A stretch of DNA of 64,000 bases from Pectobacterium brasiliense (GCF_013449685.1 NZ_JACDSF010000031.1:1-64000), one strand, 5' to 3'. Counted from the stretch's first letter, positions 39,842 to 52,754 are shown. Made by a program: numbers and translations. Notes: generated from the sequence alone by a model not told the origin.

Positions 39842-39872
39842 TCAATACTCGCGGTATCGGAACGTTTTTCAA

Positions 39873-39918
39873 CGTTGCGCAGCAACGGCCCGTAGGGTGA
39901 AGGACAGGGATGTCCTTC
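39873..39918 (+). repeat. Short hairpin-string element (solo)
   Basis: Three consecutive hairpins: CGTTGC/GCAACG (39873-39887), GCCC-GTA-GGGT (39888-39898), GAAGGACA-GGGA-TGTCCTTC (39899-39918). The same order and near-identical geometry recur inside repeat copy C (51152-51197) and inside the ERIC insertion (58089-58138). It lies between the DJ-1-like stop and a terminator, in sense orientation. Confidence 0.6.
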
Positions 39919-39922
39919 ATAA

Positions 39923-39958
39923 AAAAATCCAGAAACGTTTTCACGCTTCTGGATTTTT
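39923..39958. terminator. Bidirectional terminator (DJ-1-like gene / eno)
   Basis: Stem AAAAATCCAGAA (39923-39934) / TTCTGGATTTTT (39947-39958), 12-nt loop. T-runs flank it on both strands; the minus-strand run of seven T makes it the likely eno terminator. Confidence 0.88.
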
Positions 39959-40023
39959 ATGGTTAATCACGTTGGCGTATATCAGGCCGTTTTATCCGCG
40001 GTCTGACGACACCAGAAACGTAA

Positions 40024-41352
<1,329 letters not shown>

Positions 41353-41379
41353 TTAGATAGAACTAAAACCCTAGACGAA

Positions 41380-41405
41380 CAACGCGCGATAGCGATCGCG
41401 CGTTG
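41380..41405. terminator. GC-rich hairpin between pyrG and eno
   Basis: Perfect 11-bp stem CAACGCGCGAT (41380-41390) / ATCGCGCGTTG (41395-41405), loop AGCG, about 60 bp before the eno start. No U-tract follows. It may attenuate read-through from pyrG or protect transcript ends. Confidence 0.55.
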
Positions 41406-41417
41406 CTGATATAACTC

Positions 41418-43070
<1,653 letters not shown>

Positions 43071-43109
43071 TTAGGTTTAAAGACGATGGAGGTACCAAGA
43101 CGGGAAAGT

Positions 43110-43138
43110 AGTATACCTGAACCTGATGAACGCCACAA
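43110..43138 (-). promoter_or_regulatory. pyrG promoter
   Basis: On the minus strand TTGTGG (43138 to 43133) and TATACT (43115 to 43110) are separated by 17 bp, about 55 bp before the pyrG ATG. The -35 overlaps the edge of a CGCCACA/TGTGGCG hairpin on its upstream side. Confidence 0.65.
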
Positions 43139-43281
43139 ATGTTCGTTTTACACAATGTGGCGATTCCAACACACTCGAAGGCGAGATAAAACCGCCCTTA
43201 TCTCAACCAATAATTACCTTTAATAACAATACAATAAACGCATTAAAATCGATAAAAATACGGTTTGTGATTAAAAATGGA

Positions 43282-44094
43282 TTAATGGCCTATTTCCTGT
43301 TTTTTCACCTGTTGCCATGCGGCTTCCATTTCATCCAGCGTCGCCTGTTCCAGCGTTTTTCCCGATGCCGTAACGATTTGTTCTACCTCACGAAAACGAC
43401 GAGTGAACTTGCGATTTGCCGCCTGCAATGCAGTCTCAGCCTTGTGCCCCAAGTGACGAGAGAGATTGACTGTGGCGAACAATAAATCACCAATCTCTTC
43501 ACCTAATTTTTCTTCATCGACAACGGCTTGCCGCGCCTCAAACATCACCTCATCGATCTCTTCATACACTTTATCGAGCACCGGGCCCAGGCTGTCCCAA
43601 TCGAAGCCCACAGACGCACAACGCTGCTGAATTTTTTGCGCTTTCATCAGGGCAGGCAGCGCATCAGGAATGTCATCCAACGGCGAGTAACGATCTTTCT
43701 CGGCACGCTCCTGCGCTTTGGTCTGCTCCCAGTTTGCCAGCACGGCATCGCTGTCCGTCAGCGTCAGGTCGCCGAAGATATGCGGGTGGCGGCGTTCCAG
43801 TTTGTCGCTGATGGCGTTACACACGTCGGAGAAATCGAACAAGCCCTTTTCCTGCGCCATTTGTGCGTAAAACACCACCTGAAACAGCAAATCCCCTAAC
43901 TCACCGCGCAAATCATCAAAATCCTGACGGCTGATGGCATCCAGCACTTCATACGTTTCTTCCAGCGTATAGGGCGCGATGGTGTCAAACGTCTGTTTCT
44001 TGTCCCACGGGCAGCCGTTTTCAGGATCGCGCAGGGTTTTCATGATGGCGAGCAGGCGCTCGACGGGGGGTAAGTTCGTCAAAGATACGGTCAT
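43282..44094 (-). CDS. mazG: Nucleoside triphosphate pyrophosphohydrolase MazG
   Basis: All-alpha NTP pyrophosphatase (270 aa from the chosen start) hydrolysing (d)NTPs to NMPs and limiting ppGpp effects in E. coli. It contains two tandem MazG domains; the first has the metal-binding ETYEVLDAI and ELGDLLFQVVFYAQ blocks, the second EEIDEVMFEAR and EIGDLLFATVNLARH-like residues. AGGA lies 6 bp before the ATG at 44094 (MTVSLTNLPPVERLL), so I prefer it to the ATG at 44112. In E. coli mazEF lie between relA and mazG; here they are absent. Confidence 0.93.
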   Translation of the reverse strand: MTVSLTNLPPVERLLAIMKTLRDPENGCPWDKKQTFDTIAPYTLEETYEVLDAISRQDFDDLRGELGDLLFQVVFYAQMAQEKGLFDFSDVCNAISDKLERRHPHIFGDLTLTDSDAVLANWEQTKAQERAEKDRYSPLDDIPDALPALMKAQKIQQRCASVGFDWDSLGPVLDKVYEEIDEVMFEARQAVVDEEKLGEEIGDLLFATVNLSRHLGHKAETALQAANRKFTRRFREVEQIVTASGKTLEQATLDEMEAAWQQVKKQEIGH

Positions 44095-44417
44095 AATATT
44101 CCTGAAAATCAAAAATTATTTTTACGAAGATTGCAGACAAGCTGGAGAGGTTTCGTGCGCGATACATTCCAACGAGCATTTCCGCAACTGCGTCGCGCCC
44201 GACACGGGCGTCCAATCGACGCCGCCCCGTGACCCCAGTCTTTTACGCGAGAATTACGCCGCTTCACGGTGCCTTCGGAAATACAGTCATCTGGCGGACC
44301 GTCGCTGACGCGTTCCCTACGCGGCAACGACTTTCGTGGCATCCATGCCACTCATCCTGGATGGCTGTGTTTCCTCAGCGTAATTTTTACGCTTGAGGCA
44401 AAACACAAAGCCATCAT
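44095..44417. other. mazG-relA interval (no mazEF)
   Basis: No gene is present in the place where E. coli has mazE and mazF. Almost the whole interval is structured repeat copy B. Confidence 0.7.
44145..44400 (-). repeat. Structured repeat, copy B
   Basis: Minus-strand copy of the element at 33300 and 51016, starting just after the relA stop and in relA sense. Stem 1 (plus-strand coordinates 44378-44385 with 44252-44259) is AATTACGC/GCGTAATT, where copies A and C have AATTATGC/GCATAATT: both sides changed. Stem 2 is CACGGGGCG/CGCCCGTG (44223-44231 with 44203-44210), with one bulged G. A third stem has GTCG/CGAC outside and GCGT-N5-ACGC at its tip. Its right end GCGCACGAAACCTCTC matches the other copies. 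Confidence 0.8.
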
Positions 44418-46652
44418 TTACGCCCCCTGCTGGCGCCGCGCATCAATCACATCCGGCAGTTGGTTGAGTTTCGCCAGAATGCGACTCAGCACCTGCAGGT
44501 TGTAGATCTCGATATCCATATCAATCGTGGCCAACTGCTGCTTGGTGTCGCTGCGGCTGGCGACGCCCAGTACATTGACCTTCTCATTCGCCAGAATCGT
44601 GGTGATATCCCGCAGCAGCCCGCTGCGATCGTTGGCAATCACCCTCACCACCAGCGAATAACCGCTGGAATAGCTTTCGCCCCAGACGGCATCGACAATG
44701 CGTTCCGGCGAGCTGGCGCGCAGTTCGTCCAGTTGTTCACAGTCGGCACGGTGAATAGAAATGCCCCGTCCACGCGTGATGAACCCGGTGATCTCATCGC
44801 CCGGAATCGGCTGACAGCAGCGGGCAATGTGGTGCATCAGATTGCCGACACCTTCTACCACCACACGGCCATTGTTCTTCGTGTTACGTGCCGCTGGCTG
44901 ATGAGATTTTTGCGTCAACTGGCGCAGCGCTTCACGATCCAGTTCTTCCGCACTCGGCTGTTTTAGCTGCGATTGCAGGAAATTCACCATCTGGTTCAGG
45001 CGAACATCACCGCCGCCAATAGCAGCCAGTAACTCATCCAGCGAATTCACGTTGTAGCGTGGCAGCAGCAGTTTTTCGGCTGCTTTCAGGCTGACACCCA
45101 GATGCGCCAGTTCGTCATCCAGGATCTGTCGACCCGCCAGAATGTTCTTGTCGCGATCTTGCTTACGGAACCAGTTCTGAATCTTCGAACGTCCGCGGCT
45201 GGTGGTGATATACCCTAGATTCGGGTTCAGCCAGTCACGGCTCGGGTTCGGTTGCTTCTGGGTGATGATTTCAATCTGATCGCCCATTTGCAGTTGGTAG
45301 GTAAACGGCACGATACGTCCGCCGATTTTCGCCCCGATGCAGCGGTGCCCGATATCACTGTGGATGTGATAGGCAAAATCCAACGGCGTGGAGCCCATGG
45401 GGAGATCCACCACATCGCCTTTCGGCGTAAAGACATAAACCCGATCGTCAAACACCTGGCTGCGGACTTCGTCCAGTACGTCATTCGAATCCGCCACTTC
45501 TTCCTGCCAGGCAAGCAGTTTACGCAGCCAGGCAATGCGACCTTCGTAGCCGGAACGTCCGCCCACAGAGGTGCCTTCTTTGTATTTCCAGTGTGCTGCG
45601 ACGCCCAGTTCGGCATCTTCATGCATCTGCCGCGTACGAATCTGGATTTCGAGCGTCTTTCCGCCCGGCCCTAGCACCACGGTGTGGATGGACTGATAAC
45701 CGTTTGGTTTAGGGTTAGCGACGTAGTCGTCAAACTCGTCCGGCAGATGGCGATAGTGGGTATGCACAATACCGAGCGCACCGTAGCAGTCCTGCAAGCG
45801 TTCAACGACAATACGTACCGCGCGCACATCGAACAGCTCATCGAACGACAGCGCCTTCTTCTGCATCTTGCGCCAGATGCTGTAGATATGCTTGGGACGA
45901 CCATAGATTTCCGCCTGCACGCCCTCTTCTTTCATCGCGTTGCGCAGCGTTTTGACAAAATCGTCAATGTACTGCGCGCGATCGATACGGCGCTCGTGCA
46001 GCAGTTTAGCGATTTTTTTATATTCATCAGGATGCAGATAGCGGAAGCAGAAATCCTCCAGCTCCCACTTCAACTGGCCGATACCCAGGCGGTTAGCCAG
46101 CGGCGCATAGATATTGGTACACTCTTTGGCTGCCAATACCCGTTCTTCTTCCGGGGCATCCTTCACTTCACGCAGGTGCGCAATCCGCTCCGCGAGCTTG
46201 ATCACCACGCAGCGAAAATCTTCCACCATCGCTAGCAGCATGCGGCGGATGTTATCAACCTGCTCAGATGCGCCGGAATCATTCTGCGTCGCTTTGAGCT
46301 GGCGGATTGCATCCATATCGCGCACGCCATGCACCAAATCAACGATGTTTTTCCCAAACGCGGCTTCCAGCGTCGCCTCATCGACCACGTTCGCATCGGC
46401 CAGCGGAAAGAGCAGCGCCGCGCGCATGCTGTCATTGTCCATGCTCAGCGTGGACAGGATTTCCACCATTTCGATGCCACGCCACAGCAGTAGCGGCGCA
46501 TCAGCGTGATCTTGCGTTTGCTGCTCACAGTAACGCCAGGTTTCAGCTAAACGTTCGCACGATTGCTGGCTGGAAATACCCAGTGAAGCAATCCACGCGT
46601 CAGTGACAAATTCACCTGCCGTATTCAAATGCGCACTTCTTACCGCAACCAT
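44418..46652 (-). CDS. relA: GTP pyrophosphokinase RelA
   Basis: Ribosome-associated (p)ppGpp synthetase I (744 aa) of the stringent response. The N-terminal HD region is degenerate (FPLADAN where SpoT hydrolase has the HD pair), so no hydrolase activity is expected. The synthetase core spans roughly 240-390 (YGRPKHIYSIWRKMQKK, DVRAVRIVV, YQSIHTVVLGP). It is followed by TGS (VFTPKGDVVDLPMGSTPLDFAYHIHS), the zinc-finger region (HHIARCCQPIPGDEI) and a C-terminal ACT/RRM domain. The start is at the usual MVAVRSAHLN. Confidence 0.97.
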   Translation of the reverse strand: MVAVRSAHLNTAGEFVTDAWIASLGISSQQSCERLAETWRYCEQQTQDHADAPLLLWRGIEMVEILSTLSMDNDSMRAALLFPLADANVVDEATLEAAFGKNIVDLVHGVRDMDAIRQLKATQNDSGASEQVDNIRRMLLAMVEDFRCVVIKLAERIAHLREVKDAPEEERVLAAKECTNIYAPLANRLGIGQLKWELEDFCFRYLHPDEYKKIAKLLHERRIDRAQYIDDFVKTLRNAMKEEGVQAEIYGRPKHIYSIWRKMQKKALSFDELFDVRAVRIVVERLQDCYGALGIVHTHYRHLPDEFDDYVANPKPNGYQSIHTVVLGPGGKTLEIQIRTRQMHEDAELGVAAHWKYKEGTSVGGRSGYEGRIAWLRKLLAWQEEVADSNDVLDEVRSQVFDDRVYVFTPKGDVVDLPMGSTPLDFAYHIHSDIGHRCIGAKIGGRIVPFTYQLQMGDQIEIITQKQPNPSRDWLNPNLGYITTSRGRSKIQNWFRKQDRDKNILAGRQILDDELAHLGVSLKAAEKLLLPRYNVNSLDELLAAIGGGDVRLNQMVNFLQSQLKQPSAEELDREALRQLTQKSHQPAARNTKNNGRVVVEGVGNLMHHIARCCQPIPGDEITGFITRGRGISIHRADCEQLDELRASSPERIVDAVWGESYSSGYSLVVRVIANDRSGLLRDITTILANEKVNVLGVASRSDTKQQLATIDMDIEIYNLQVLSRILAKLNQLPDVIDARRQQGA

Positions 46653-46705
46653 AATTTCTCCCTACGTTACCCTTCACCTTGCAAACGACGCTGCTTTGCT
46701 GCCTA

Positions 46706-48055
46706 TTACGCCTTTCGCGTGCCGGTATCGTGCAAAAACAGTGCCATCGATTCAAGGTGACCGGTATGTGGAAACATATCCAACATGGCGACATTCGCCA
46801 GTCTAAAACCCGCAGCCAGTAAGACTTTGCTGTCGCGCGCTAGCGTCGTGGCGTTACAGGAAACATACACCACCCGTTTCGGTGCCAGTCTGGTTATCTG
46901 CTCCATCACGCCTGCCGCGCCCGCACGTGCCGGATCAAGTAATATCTTATCAAAACCCTGAGCCGCCCACGGCTGCTGCGTGACATCATCTTCAAGATTT
47001 TGATGAAAAAATGTGACATTGGACAGCCCATTGCGTCGGGCATTCTCGCGTCCTTTCTCAACTAACGCGGTCACACCCTCCACGCCGACGACGCTGGCGG
47101 CACGCTGTGCCAGTGGTAGCGTGAAGTTACCCATGCCACAAAACAGATCTAATATTCTATCCTGCGGTTGCACATCCAGCCATGCCAGCGCCTGCGCGAC
47201 CATCTGCTGGTTCACTGCGTCATTGACCTGAATAAAATCGCGCGGGCTAAAGGCCAGCGTCAGCCCGGCAACGTGATAAACCGGCTCTTCACCTTGTAGA
47301 CACGTCAGCGAGTCGGCATCCGGAGCCAGATAAACCGAAACGCCCTGCTGCTGCGCAAAGTCCCGCAGCGCCTGCTGATCCGATGAATGGAGTGGATCAA
47401 GGTGCCTCAGCACCAGCAGCGGACCGTTCTCTGCCTGCACCAGTTCCACATGCCCAAGACGCTTCACCGCCTTTAATCGGCTCAAACAATCGCGCAGCGG
47501 TTGCAGCAGCGCTTCAAGCTCGGGGCGCAACACCGGACAGGCTTTGATATCCACCAGATCGTGAGAATTTGACTGTCGATAGCCCATCAACAGACGCTGC
47601 TCTTTTGCCTGAAAGTATAACGCAAGCCGCGCGCGCCTCCGATAGGCATAAGGTGTGCCGGCGATCAGCGAGGCTTCAGGCAGCTCTGCGCCCGTTTCGC
47701 GCGTCATCAGGCGCACCAATGCAGCCGTTTTGCTGCTCTGTTGCAGCGTGATGTCCGCGTGCTGCTGCTGGCAGCCGCCGCAGCGGGTAAAATGCGGACA
47801 CAGCGGCGTAACACGCTGCGGGCTAGGCGTCAGAAGGCGTTTAAGTTTTGCATGTGAAAACTGACGCTTCTCTTCCGTCAACTGAACGTCGGCCTGCTCT
47901 CCCGGCAGTACGCCCGTGACAAACACCGTCTTGCCGTCGTGACGCGCCACCCCCTGCCCAAACGGATCAAGCGACGTGACTGTAACAGTGAGGTTCTTAG
48001 CAGGAATCGCTTTCCGGGTCGTCACACGCCGGTTTGGAGAGTAGAATTGCGCCAT
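46706..48055 (-). CDS. rlmD: 23S rRNA (uracil-1939-C5)-methyltransferase RlmD
   Basis: SAM-dependent m5U methyltransferase (449 aa) with an N-terminal TRAM domain and a [4Fe-4S] site in [14 protein letters not shown] plus a later Cys. The SAM motif [15 protein letters not shown] and the catalytic Cys in [12 protein letters not shown] are present; E. coli has SCNP at the latter, so the Pro-to-Ala change is a small oddity. It is divergent from barA, as in E. coli. Confidence 0.94.
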   Translation of the reverse strand: MAQFYSPNRRVTTRKAIPAKNLTVTVTSLDPFGQGVARHDGKTVFVTGVLPGEQADVQLTEEKRQFSHAKLKRLLTPSPQRVTPLCPHFTRCGGCQQQHADITLQQSSKTAALVRLMTRETGAELPEASLIAGTPYAYRRRARLALYFQAKEQRLLMGYRQSNSHDLVDIKACPVLRPELEALLQPLRDCLSRLKAVKRLGHVELVQAENGPLLVLRHLDPLHSSDQQALRDFAQQQGVSVYLAPDADSLTCLQGEEPVYHVAGLTLAFSPRDFIQVNDAVNQQMVAQALAWLDVQPQDRILDLFCGMGNFTLPLAQRAASVVGVEGVTALVEKGRENARRNGLSNVTFFHQNLEDDVTQQPWAAQGFDKILLDPARAGAAGVMEQITRLAPKRVVYVSCNATTLARDSKVLLAAGFRLANVAMLDMFPHTGHLESMALFLHDTGTRKA

Positions 48056-48172
48056 AATGTACTATCGATTTTTCTCTTGAGTTGAACGGCTGTACCAGGT
48101 ACATGCAGTACCCGATAACTAATGACATCATTGGGTGCCCAGCATCCTCTAATTCTCCCACATTGGAACCCC

Positions 48173-50968
48173 ATGACCAAATACAGTCTTCGTGCACGGA
48201 TGTTGATACTGATTTTGGCACCGACGCTAATGATCGGGCTGCTGCTCAGTTCGTTCTTCGTCATTCATCGTTACAACCAGTTGCAGTCGCAGTTGGCCGA
48301 TTCGGGCACCAGTATCATTGAGCCGCTGGCGACCATCAGCGCGTACGCCATTACCCATCGCCAGATGGACACGATTCCAGCGTTAATCAATACGCTTCAT
48401 CGCCGTCACTCTGCGATTATTCGTACCATTAGCGTATTCGATGCGCGTAATCAGCTTCTGGCGACCACCAACATACGCAACAACGTGACATTGCAGCCGC
48501 TCAGCGGCGATGCGCTTGCACACAATAAACTGCACCTGCACCACACCAATGACGCGCTGATTCTGCACATGCCGATCGTCAATGACAGCGAATTCATGCT
48601 GGGCGGAACAACACCGGTACTGCCCGGGACCGCTACCCCTCTCGGCTATCTGGTGATCGAGCTGGATACCAGCACCATTCGGCTTCAGCAGTATCAGGAA
48701 ATCTTCATCGCCGCGCTCCTGCTGCTGCTCTCTTTGGGTGCCGCCGTCATCTTTGCCTATCGTCTGATGCGGGATGTCACCACCCCGATTCGTAATATGG
48801 TGGATACCGTTGACCGCATTCGCCGTGGGCAGTTGGATAGCCGGGTCGAAGGTTACATGCTCGGCGAGCTGGATATGCTGAAAAACGGCATCAACTCGAT
48901 GGCGATGTCGCTGACCGCCTACCACGAAGAGATGCAGCAAAATATCGATCAGGCGACCTACGATCTGCGAGAAACGCTGGAGCAGATGGAGATCCAGAAC
49001 GTCGAGCTGGATCTGGCCAAAAAACGCGCGCAGGAAGCGGCACGCATCAAATCAGAGTTTCTGGCCAATATGTCGCACGAACTAAGAACGCCACTGAATG
49101 GCGTGATCGGTTTCACCCGCCAGACGTTGAAGACGCCGCTGAACACCACGCAGACGGACTATCTGCTCACCATCGAGCGGTCTGCCAATAACCTGCTGAA
49201 TATTATTAACGATGTGCTGGATTTCTCAAAGCTGGAGGCCGGAAAGCTGGTGCTGGAGGATATTCCGTTCTCCCTGCACAACACGCTGGACGACGTGGTG
49301 ATGCTGCTGGCGCACACGGCACATGAAAAAGGGTTGGAGCTAACGCTCAGTATTCAGAATGACGTGCCCGAACAGTTTGTCGGCGATCCGCTGCGAATAC
49401 AGCAAATCATCACCAACCTGCTGGGCAATGCGATCAAATTCACCGAACAGGGCAATATCGATATTCGGGTGGAGAAGCGTCGACAGGAACCTCATCAGGT
49501 GCAGCTAGAGGTACAAATACGCGATACCGGCATCGGTATTGCCGAGTTACAGCAATCGCAGCTGTTCCAGGCTTTCCGCCAGGCAGACACCAGTATTTCG
49601 CGCCGTCATGGCGGTACGGGGCTTGGGCTGGTCATCACCCAGCGTCTGGTCAAAGAGATGGGTGGCGATATCAGTTTCCAGAGCCAGCTCAACAAGGGAT
49701 CGACCTTCTGGTTCCATATCACGCTGCCGCTCAATCCGCACGCTATGCCGACCGAGCCGGCCTACACGATGCTGCAAGGCAAACATCTGGCCTACGTCGA
49801 ATCCCATCCCATCGCCGCGCAGGCCACGCTGGATATCCTGAGCCAGACGCCGCTTATCGTGAGCTACAGCCCGACGTTTGAGCAACTGCCGGAAGGGGAA
49901 TTCGATATCCTGCTGCTCGGTATTCCCGTGCAATATCGCAACTCTCTGCTCGGCTACACGCCCAGACTGCGCGATATCTGCCGCCGCTCACCCTGTGTGA
50001 TTCTGGTGCTGCCCAGCCTCGCGCAAATGGATGCCGAGCAGTTGAAAACCTTCGGCGTACATGCCTGCCTGAGCAAACCGCTCGCCGCATCACGCCTGCT
50101 GCCGCTGTTACAGGACAGCACGCTATTCCAGCTCTCTTTTCTGCCAGACGATACCGCATCGAACCAGAGTCTGGTACGCCATCCCGCCCGTTTACCGCTG
50201 AGCGTGATGGCGGTGGATGACAATCCCGCTAATCTGAAACTGATCGGCACGCTGCTGGAAGAGCAGGTCGAGACGATTATCCTGTGCGAAAGCGGACAAG
50301 ATGCGATTGCACAGGCGGAGCTGCATCAGTTCGACGTTATTCTCATGGATATTCAAATGCCGGGTATGGATGGCATTTGCGCCAGCGAGCTGATCCGCCA
50401 GATCCCTCACCATGCCACCACACCGATTATCGCGGTGACGGCGCAGACCATGACAGGTGAGCGAGAACATCTACTGCGTTCGGGTATGGATGACTATCTG
50501 GCTAAACCGATCGATGAACAGATGCTGAAAAGCGTGCTGACACGTCATGCTCGGCAGGCTCCGTTGAAGCGTAATCGGGGCGATATGGCGGGATTACTGA
50601 ACGAGCACGACGATAGTCAGTTATCACTCGACTGGGCGCTGGCGCAACAACAGGCGGCCAACAAGCCAGAGTTAGCACGTGATCTGCTGCAAATGCTGTT
50701 GGATTTCTTGCCAGAGGTTCAGCGGAAGATAGAAAACGTGCTGAAGGGCCAGACGGATGATGACATCATCGACTTGGTTCATAAACTGCACGGCAGTTGC
50801 AGCTACAGCGGCGTTCCGCGCCTACAACGCATCTGCCGCTATCTGGAACAACAGTTGCGTAAAGGCGTTCACGCCAGCGATCTGGAACCCGAATGGCTGG
50901 AGCTGCTGGACGAAATCGACAACGTCAACAAAGCCGCCCAGCCGCATATCAAACCGATGCATTCGTAA
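48173..50968 (+). CDS. barA: Hybrid sensor histidine kinase BarA (ExpS)
   Basis: Tripartite sensor kinase (931 aa) of the BarA/UvrY (ExpS/ExpA, GacS/GacA) system, which through Csr/Rsm RNAs controls exoenzymes and virulence in soft-rot bacteria. Two membrane segments (about 9-31 and 172-192) flank a periplasmic sensor. HAMP is followed by HisKA (phospho-His in [12 protein letters not shown]), HATPase (GTGLGLVIT), a receiver (DDNPANLK, phospho-Asp in [14 protein letters not shown]) and an Hpt domain ([11 protein letters not shown]). The start is the ATG at 48173 ([10 protein letters not shown]), matching E. coli BarA; the frame is open 17 codons further upstream. Confidence 0.95.
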   Translation: MTKYSLRARMLILILAPTLMIGLLLSSFFVIHRYNQLQSQLADSGTSIIEPLATISAYAITHRQMDTIPALINTLHRRHSAIIRTISVFDARNQLLATTNIRNNVTLQPLSGDALAHNKLHLHHTNDALILHMPIVNDSEFMLGGTTPVLPGTATPLGYLVIELDTSTIRLQQYQEIFIAALLLLLSLGAAVIFAYRLMRDVTTPIRNMVDTVDRIRRGQLDSRVEGYMLGELDMLKNGINSMAMSLTAYHEEMQQNIDQATYDLRETLEQMEIQNVELDLAKKRAQEAARIKSEFLANMSHELRTPLNGVIGFTRQTLKTPLNTTQTDYLLTIERSANNLLNIINDVLDFSKLEAGKLVLEDIPFSLHNTLDDVVMLLAHTAHEKGLELTLSIQNDVPEQFVGDPLRIQQIITNLLGNAIKFTEQGNIDIRVEKRRQEPHQVQLEVQIRDTGIGIAELQQSQLFQAFRQADTSISRRHGGTGLGLVITQRLVKEMGGDISFQSQLNKGSTFWFHITLPLNPHAMPTEPAYTMLQGKHLAYVESHPIAAQATLDILSQTPLIVSYSPTFEQLPEGEFDILLLGIPVQYRNSLLGYTPRLRDICRRSPCVILVLPSLAQMDAEQLKTFGVHACLSKPLAASRLLPLLQDSTLFQLSFLPDDTASNQSLVRHPARLPLSVMAVDDNPANLKLIGTLLEEQVETIILCESGQDAIAQAELHQFDVILMDIQMPGMDGICASELIRQIPHHATTPIIAVTAQTMTGEREHLLRSGMDDYLAKPIDEQMLKSVLTRHARQAPLKRNRGDMAGLLNEHDDSQLSLDWALAQQQAANKPELARDLLQMLLDFLPEVQRKIENVLKGQTDDDIIDLVHKLHGSCSYSGVPRLQRICRYLEQQLRKGVHASDLEPEWLELLDEIDNVNKAAQPHIKPMHS

Positions 50969-51431
50969 TCAATATCCCAGCATAGCCCTGTCTTTTTGTC
51001 ACATGCTATGTGGATGCAGAGACCGTTTCGTGCTCTTTGCTGTTATACGGCGTAAAAAATTATGCTGAGGAGATAGCGGGCTTCGGATGAGCCGCAGGAC
51101 GCGGCGAAAGCTTGCGCCACGTCGGACAAAAACGCCAGAGACGTTTTTGAACAGCACTCGTGCTGGCCCGAAGGGCGAGCCCCATTTATGGGGCGAGTAA
51201 ACGTGTCGCAAGCGGTCCGTTAAAGCCTGATATCGACGAAGGTACCGCGTTAGCGGCATAATTTCCGCCGAAAGCCTGGGGTCACGGGGCGAGCGGCGTG
51301 TGAGCCGTCCCGTGTCGGGCGCGTGCTGCGAAGTAGCATGAAATAGCCGTATTGTGGCGCACGAAACCGTCTCTCAGTCTGCATAAAAATAAGTAGATAA
51401 AAGGTTCTAGACTAACCGTAGCGCCATCGCA
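50969..51431. other. barA-garK interval
   Basis: No credible gene. Mostly structured repeat copy C, described separately. Confidence 0.6.
51016..51383 (+). repeat. Structured repeat, copy C, with hairpin-string insert
   Basis: The longest copy, 48 bp after the barA stop and in barA sense. Terminal inverted repeats GAGACCGTTTCGTGC (51019-51033) and GCACGAAACCGTCTC (51359-51373) match at 14 of 15 positions. Stem 1 is AAATTATGC (51057-51065) / GCATAATTT (51256-51264); stem 2 CACGGG (51283-51288) / CCCGTG (51309-51314). The outer arms of stem 3 read CTTGCGCCACGT and ACGTGTCGCAAG. Where copy A has a 5-nt loop there, this copy holds a 73-nt string of four hairpins (51127-51199). Confidence 0.82.
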
Positions 51432-52577
51432 TTATCGCGATACCGACTGCGCCAGTCGGATCGTGGCGGCGATATTACGTGCCGTCATTCGCACATTCTC
51501 TGCCGCATTATCCAGCGCTTCTTCGAGTGAGCAGATGTTGTAAAGCACACTGAATACGGCATCCAGGCCATGTTCATGCACCACGGCGACATCCGCCGTC
51601 AGGCTGCCGGCAATGCCAATCACCGGTTTATTATACTGTTTGGCAACCCGCGCCACGCCAATCGGTACTTTGCCGTGGATCGTCTGACTGTCGATGCGCC
51701 CTTCCCCGGTAATCACCAGAGTGGCATCTCGTACCAGTTCATCCAGCCCCAACGCTTCCGTAACAATCTCAATGCCCTGACGCAGCTCAGCACCGCAAAA
51801 AGCCTGTAGTGCCGCCCCCATACCGCCTGCCGCCCCCGCACCGGGAACGTGTTCCACGTCCATATCCAGGTCGTGGCGAATCACAGCCGCATAATGCTTC
51901 AGCGCATTATCCAGCTGTTCAATCATTTCTGGCGTGGCCCCTTTCTGAGGGCCAAAAATCGCCGACGCCCCCTGTTTCCCCGTCAATGGGTTAGTCACAT
52001 CACAGGCCACTTCAAAGCGACAATTTTTAATACGCTCATCCAGCTCGCTGATATCGATGCGTTCAAGTTTGTCGAGTTCACCACCGCCAAAACCAATCTG
52101 TTCACCCTGCTTATCCAGCAACTTCGCGCCCAACGCCTGCACCATGCCCGACCCGCCGTCATTGGTTGCGCTTCCGCCAATTCCAATGATGCAGTGCCGA
52201 ACACCGTGATCCAACGCGCAGCGAATCAACTCACCCGTGCCATAGCTGGTGGTTTTTAACGGATTACGCAGTTGCGAAGGCACACGCTCCAGACCGCTTG
52301 CCGCCGCCATCTCAATAAAAGCCGTTTTTTCATCGCCAGACAGGCCAAAGAACGCATCGATGTTATCGCCTAACGGTCCTGTCACCTTAACATTCACAAT
52401 CTTGCCATCGGTCGCAGCGACCATTGCTTCAACGGTGCCTTCCCCACCATCTGCAACAGGCAATTTGACATAGCAGGCATCGGGAAATATTTCACGAAAT
52501 CCCTTTTCAATCTGCGTAGCAACCTCTTGTGCAGACAGACTTTCTTTATAAGAATCCGGTGCGATCACTATTTTCAT
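51432..52577 (-). CDS. garK: Glycerate 2-kinase GarK
   Basis: ATP-dependent glycerate kinase (381 aa, type I/GlxK fold) making 2-phosphoglycerate, which enters glycolysis at enolase. Conserved MKIVIAPDSYKESLSA, ADGGEGTVEAMVAAT, GIGGSATNDGGSGM and VITGEGRIDSQTIHGK blocks are complete. Last gene of the minus-strand gud/gar run, following garR. Confidence 0.94.
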   Translation of the reverse strand: MKIVIAPDSYKESLSAQEVATQIEKGFREIFPDACYVKLPVADGGEGTVEAMVAATDGKIVNVKVTGPLGDNIDAFFGLSGDEKTAFIEMAAASGLERVPSQLRNPLKTTSYGTGELIRCALDHGVRHCIIGIGGSATNDGGSGMVQALGAKLLDKQGEQIGFGGGELDKLERIDISELDERIKNCRFEVACDVTNPLTGKQGASAIFGPQKGATPEMIEQLDNALKHYAAVIRHDLDMDVEHVPGAGAAGGMGAALQAFCGAELRQGIEIVTEALGLDELVRDATLVITGEGRIDSQTIHGKVPIGVARVAKQYNKPVIGIAGSLTADVAVVHEHGLDAVFSVLYNICSLEEALDNAAENVRMTARNIAATIRLAQSVSR

Positions 52578-52754
52578 AAACGATCCGATTTCATCAACGT
52601 TCCGATTGCATCAATAATCCGCGCGCTCATGAAACGGCGCTTATACCTGCCAACGTTCAGGGCAGCAGATCCTGAAACCCAGGAGGTAGATCAGAGTGAT
52701 TATCTGCCAGTCGGCTGGCATCCTGTGCCAGCCTCGTGACTATCGCTTCACGGC

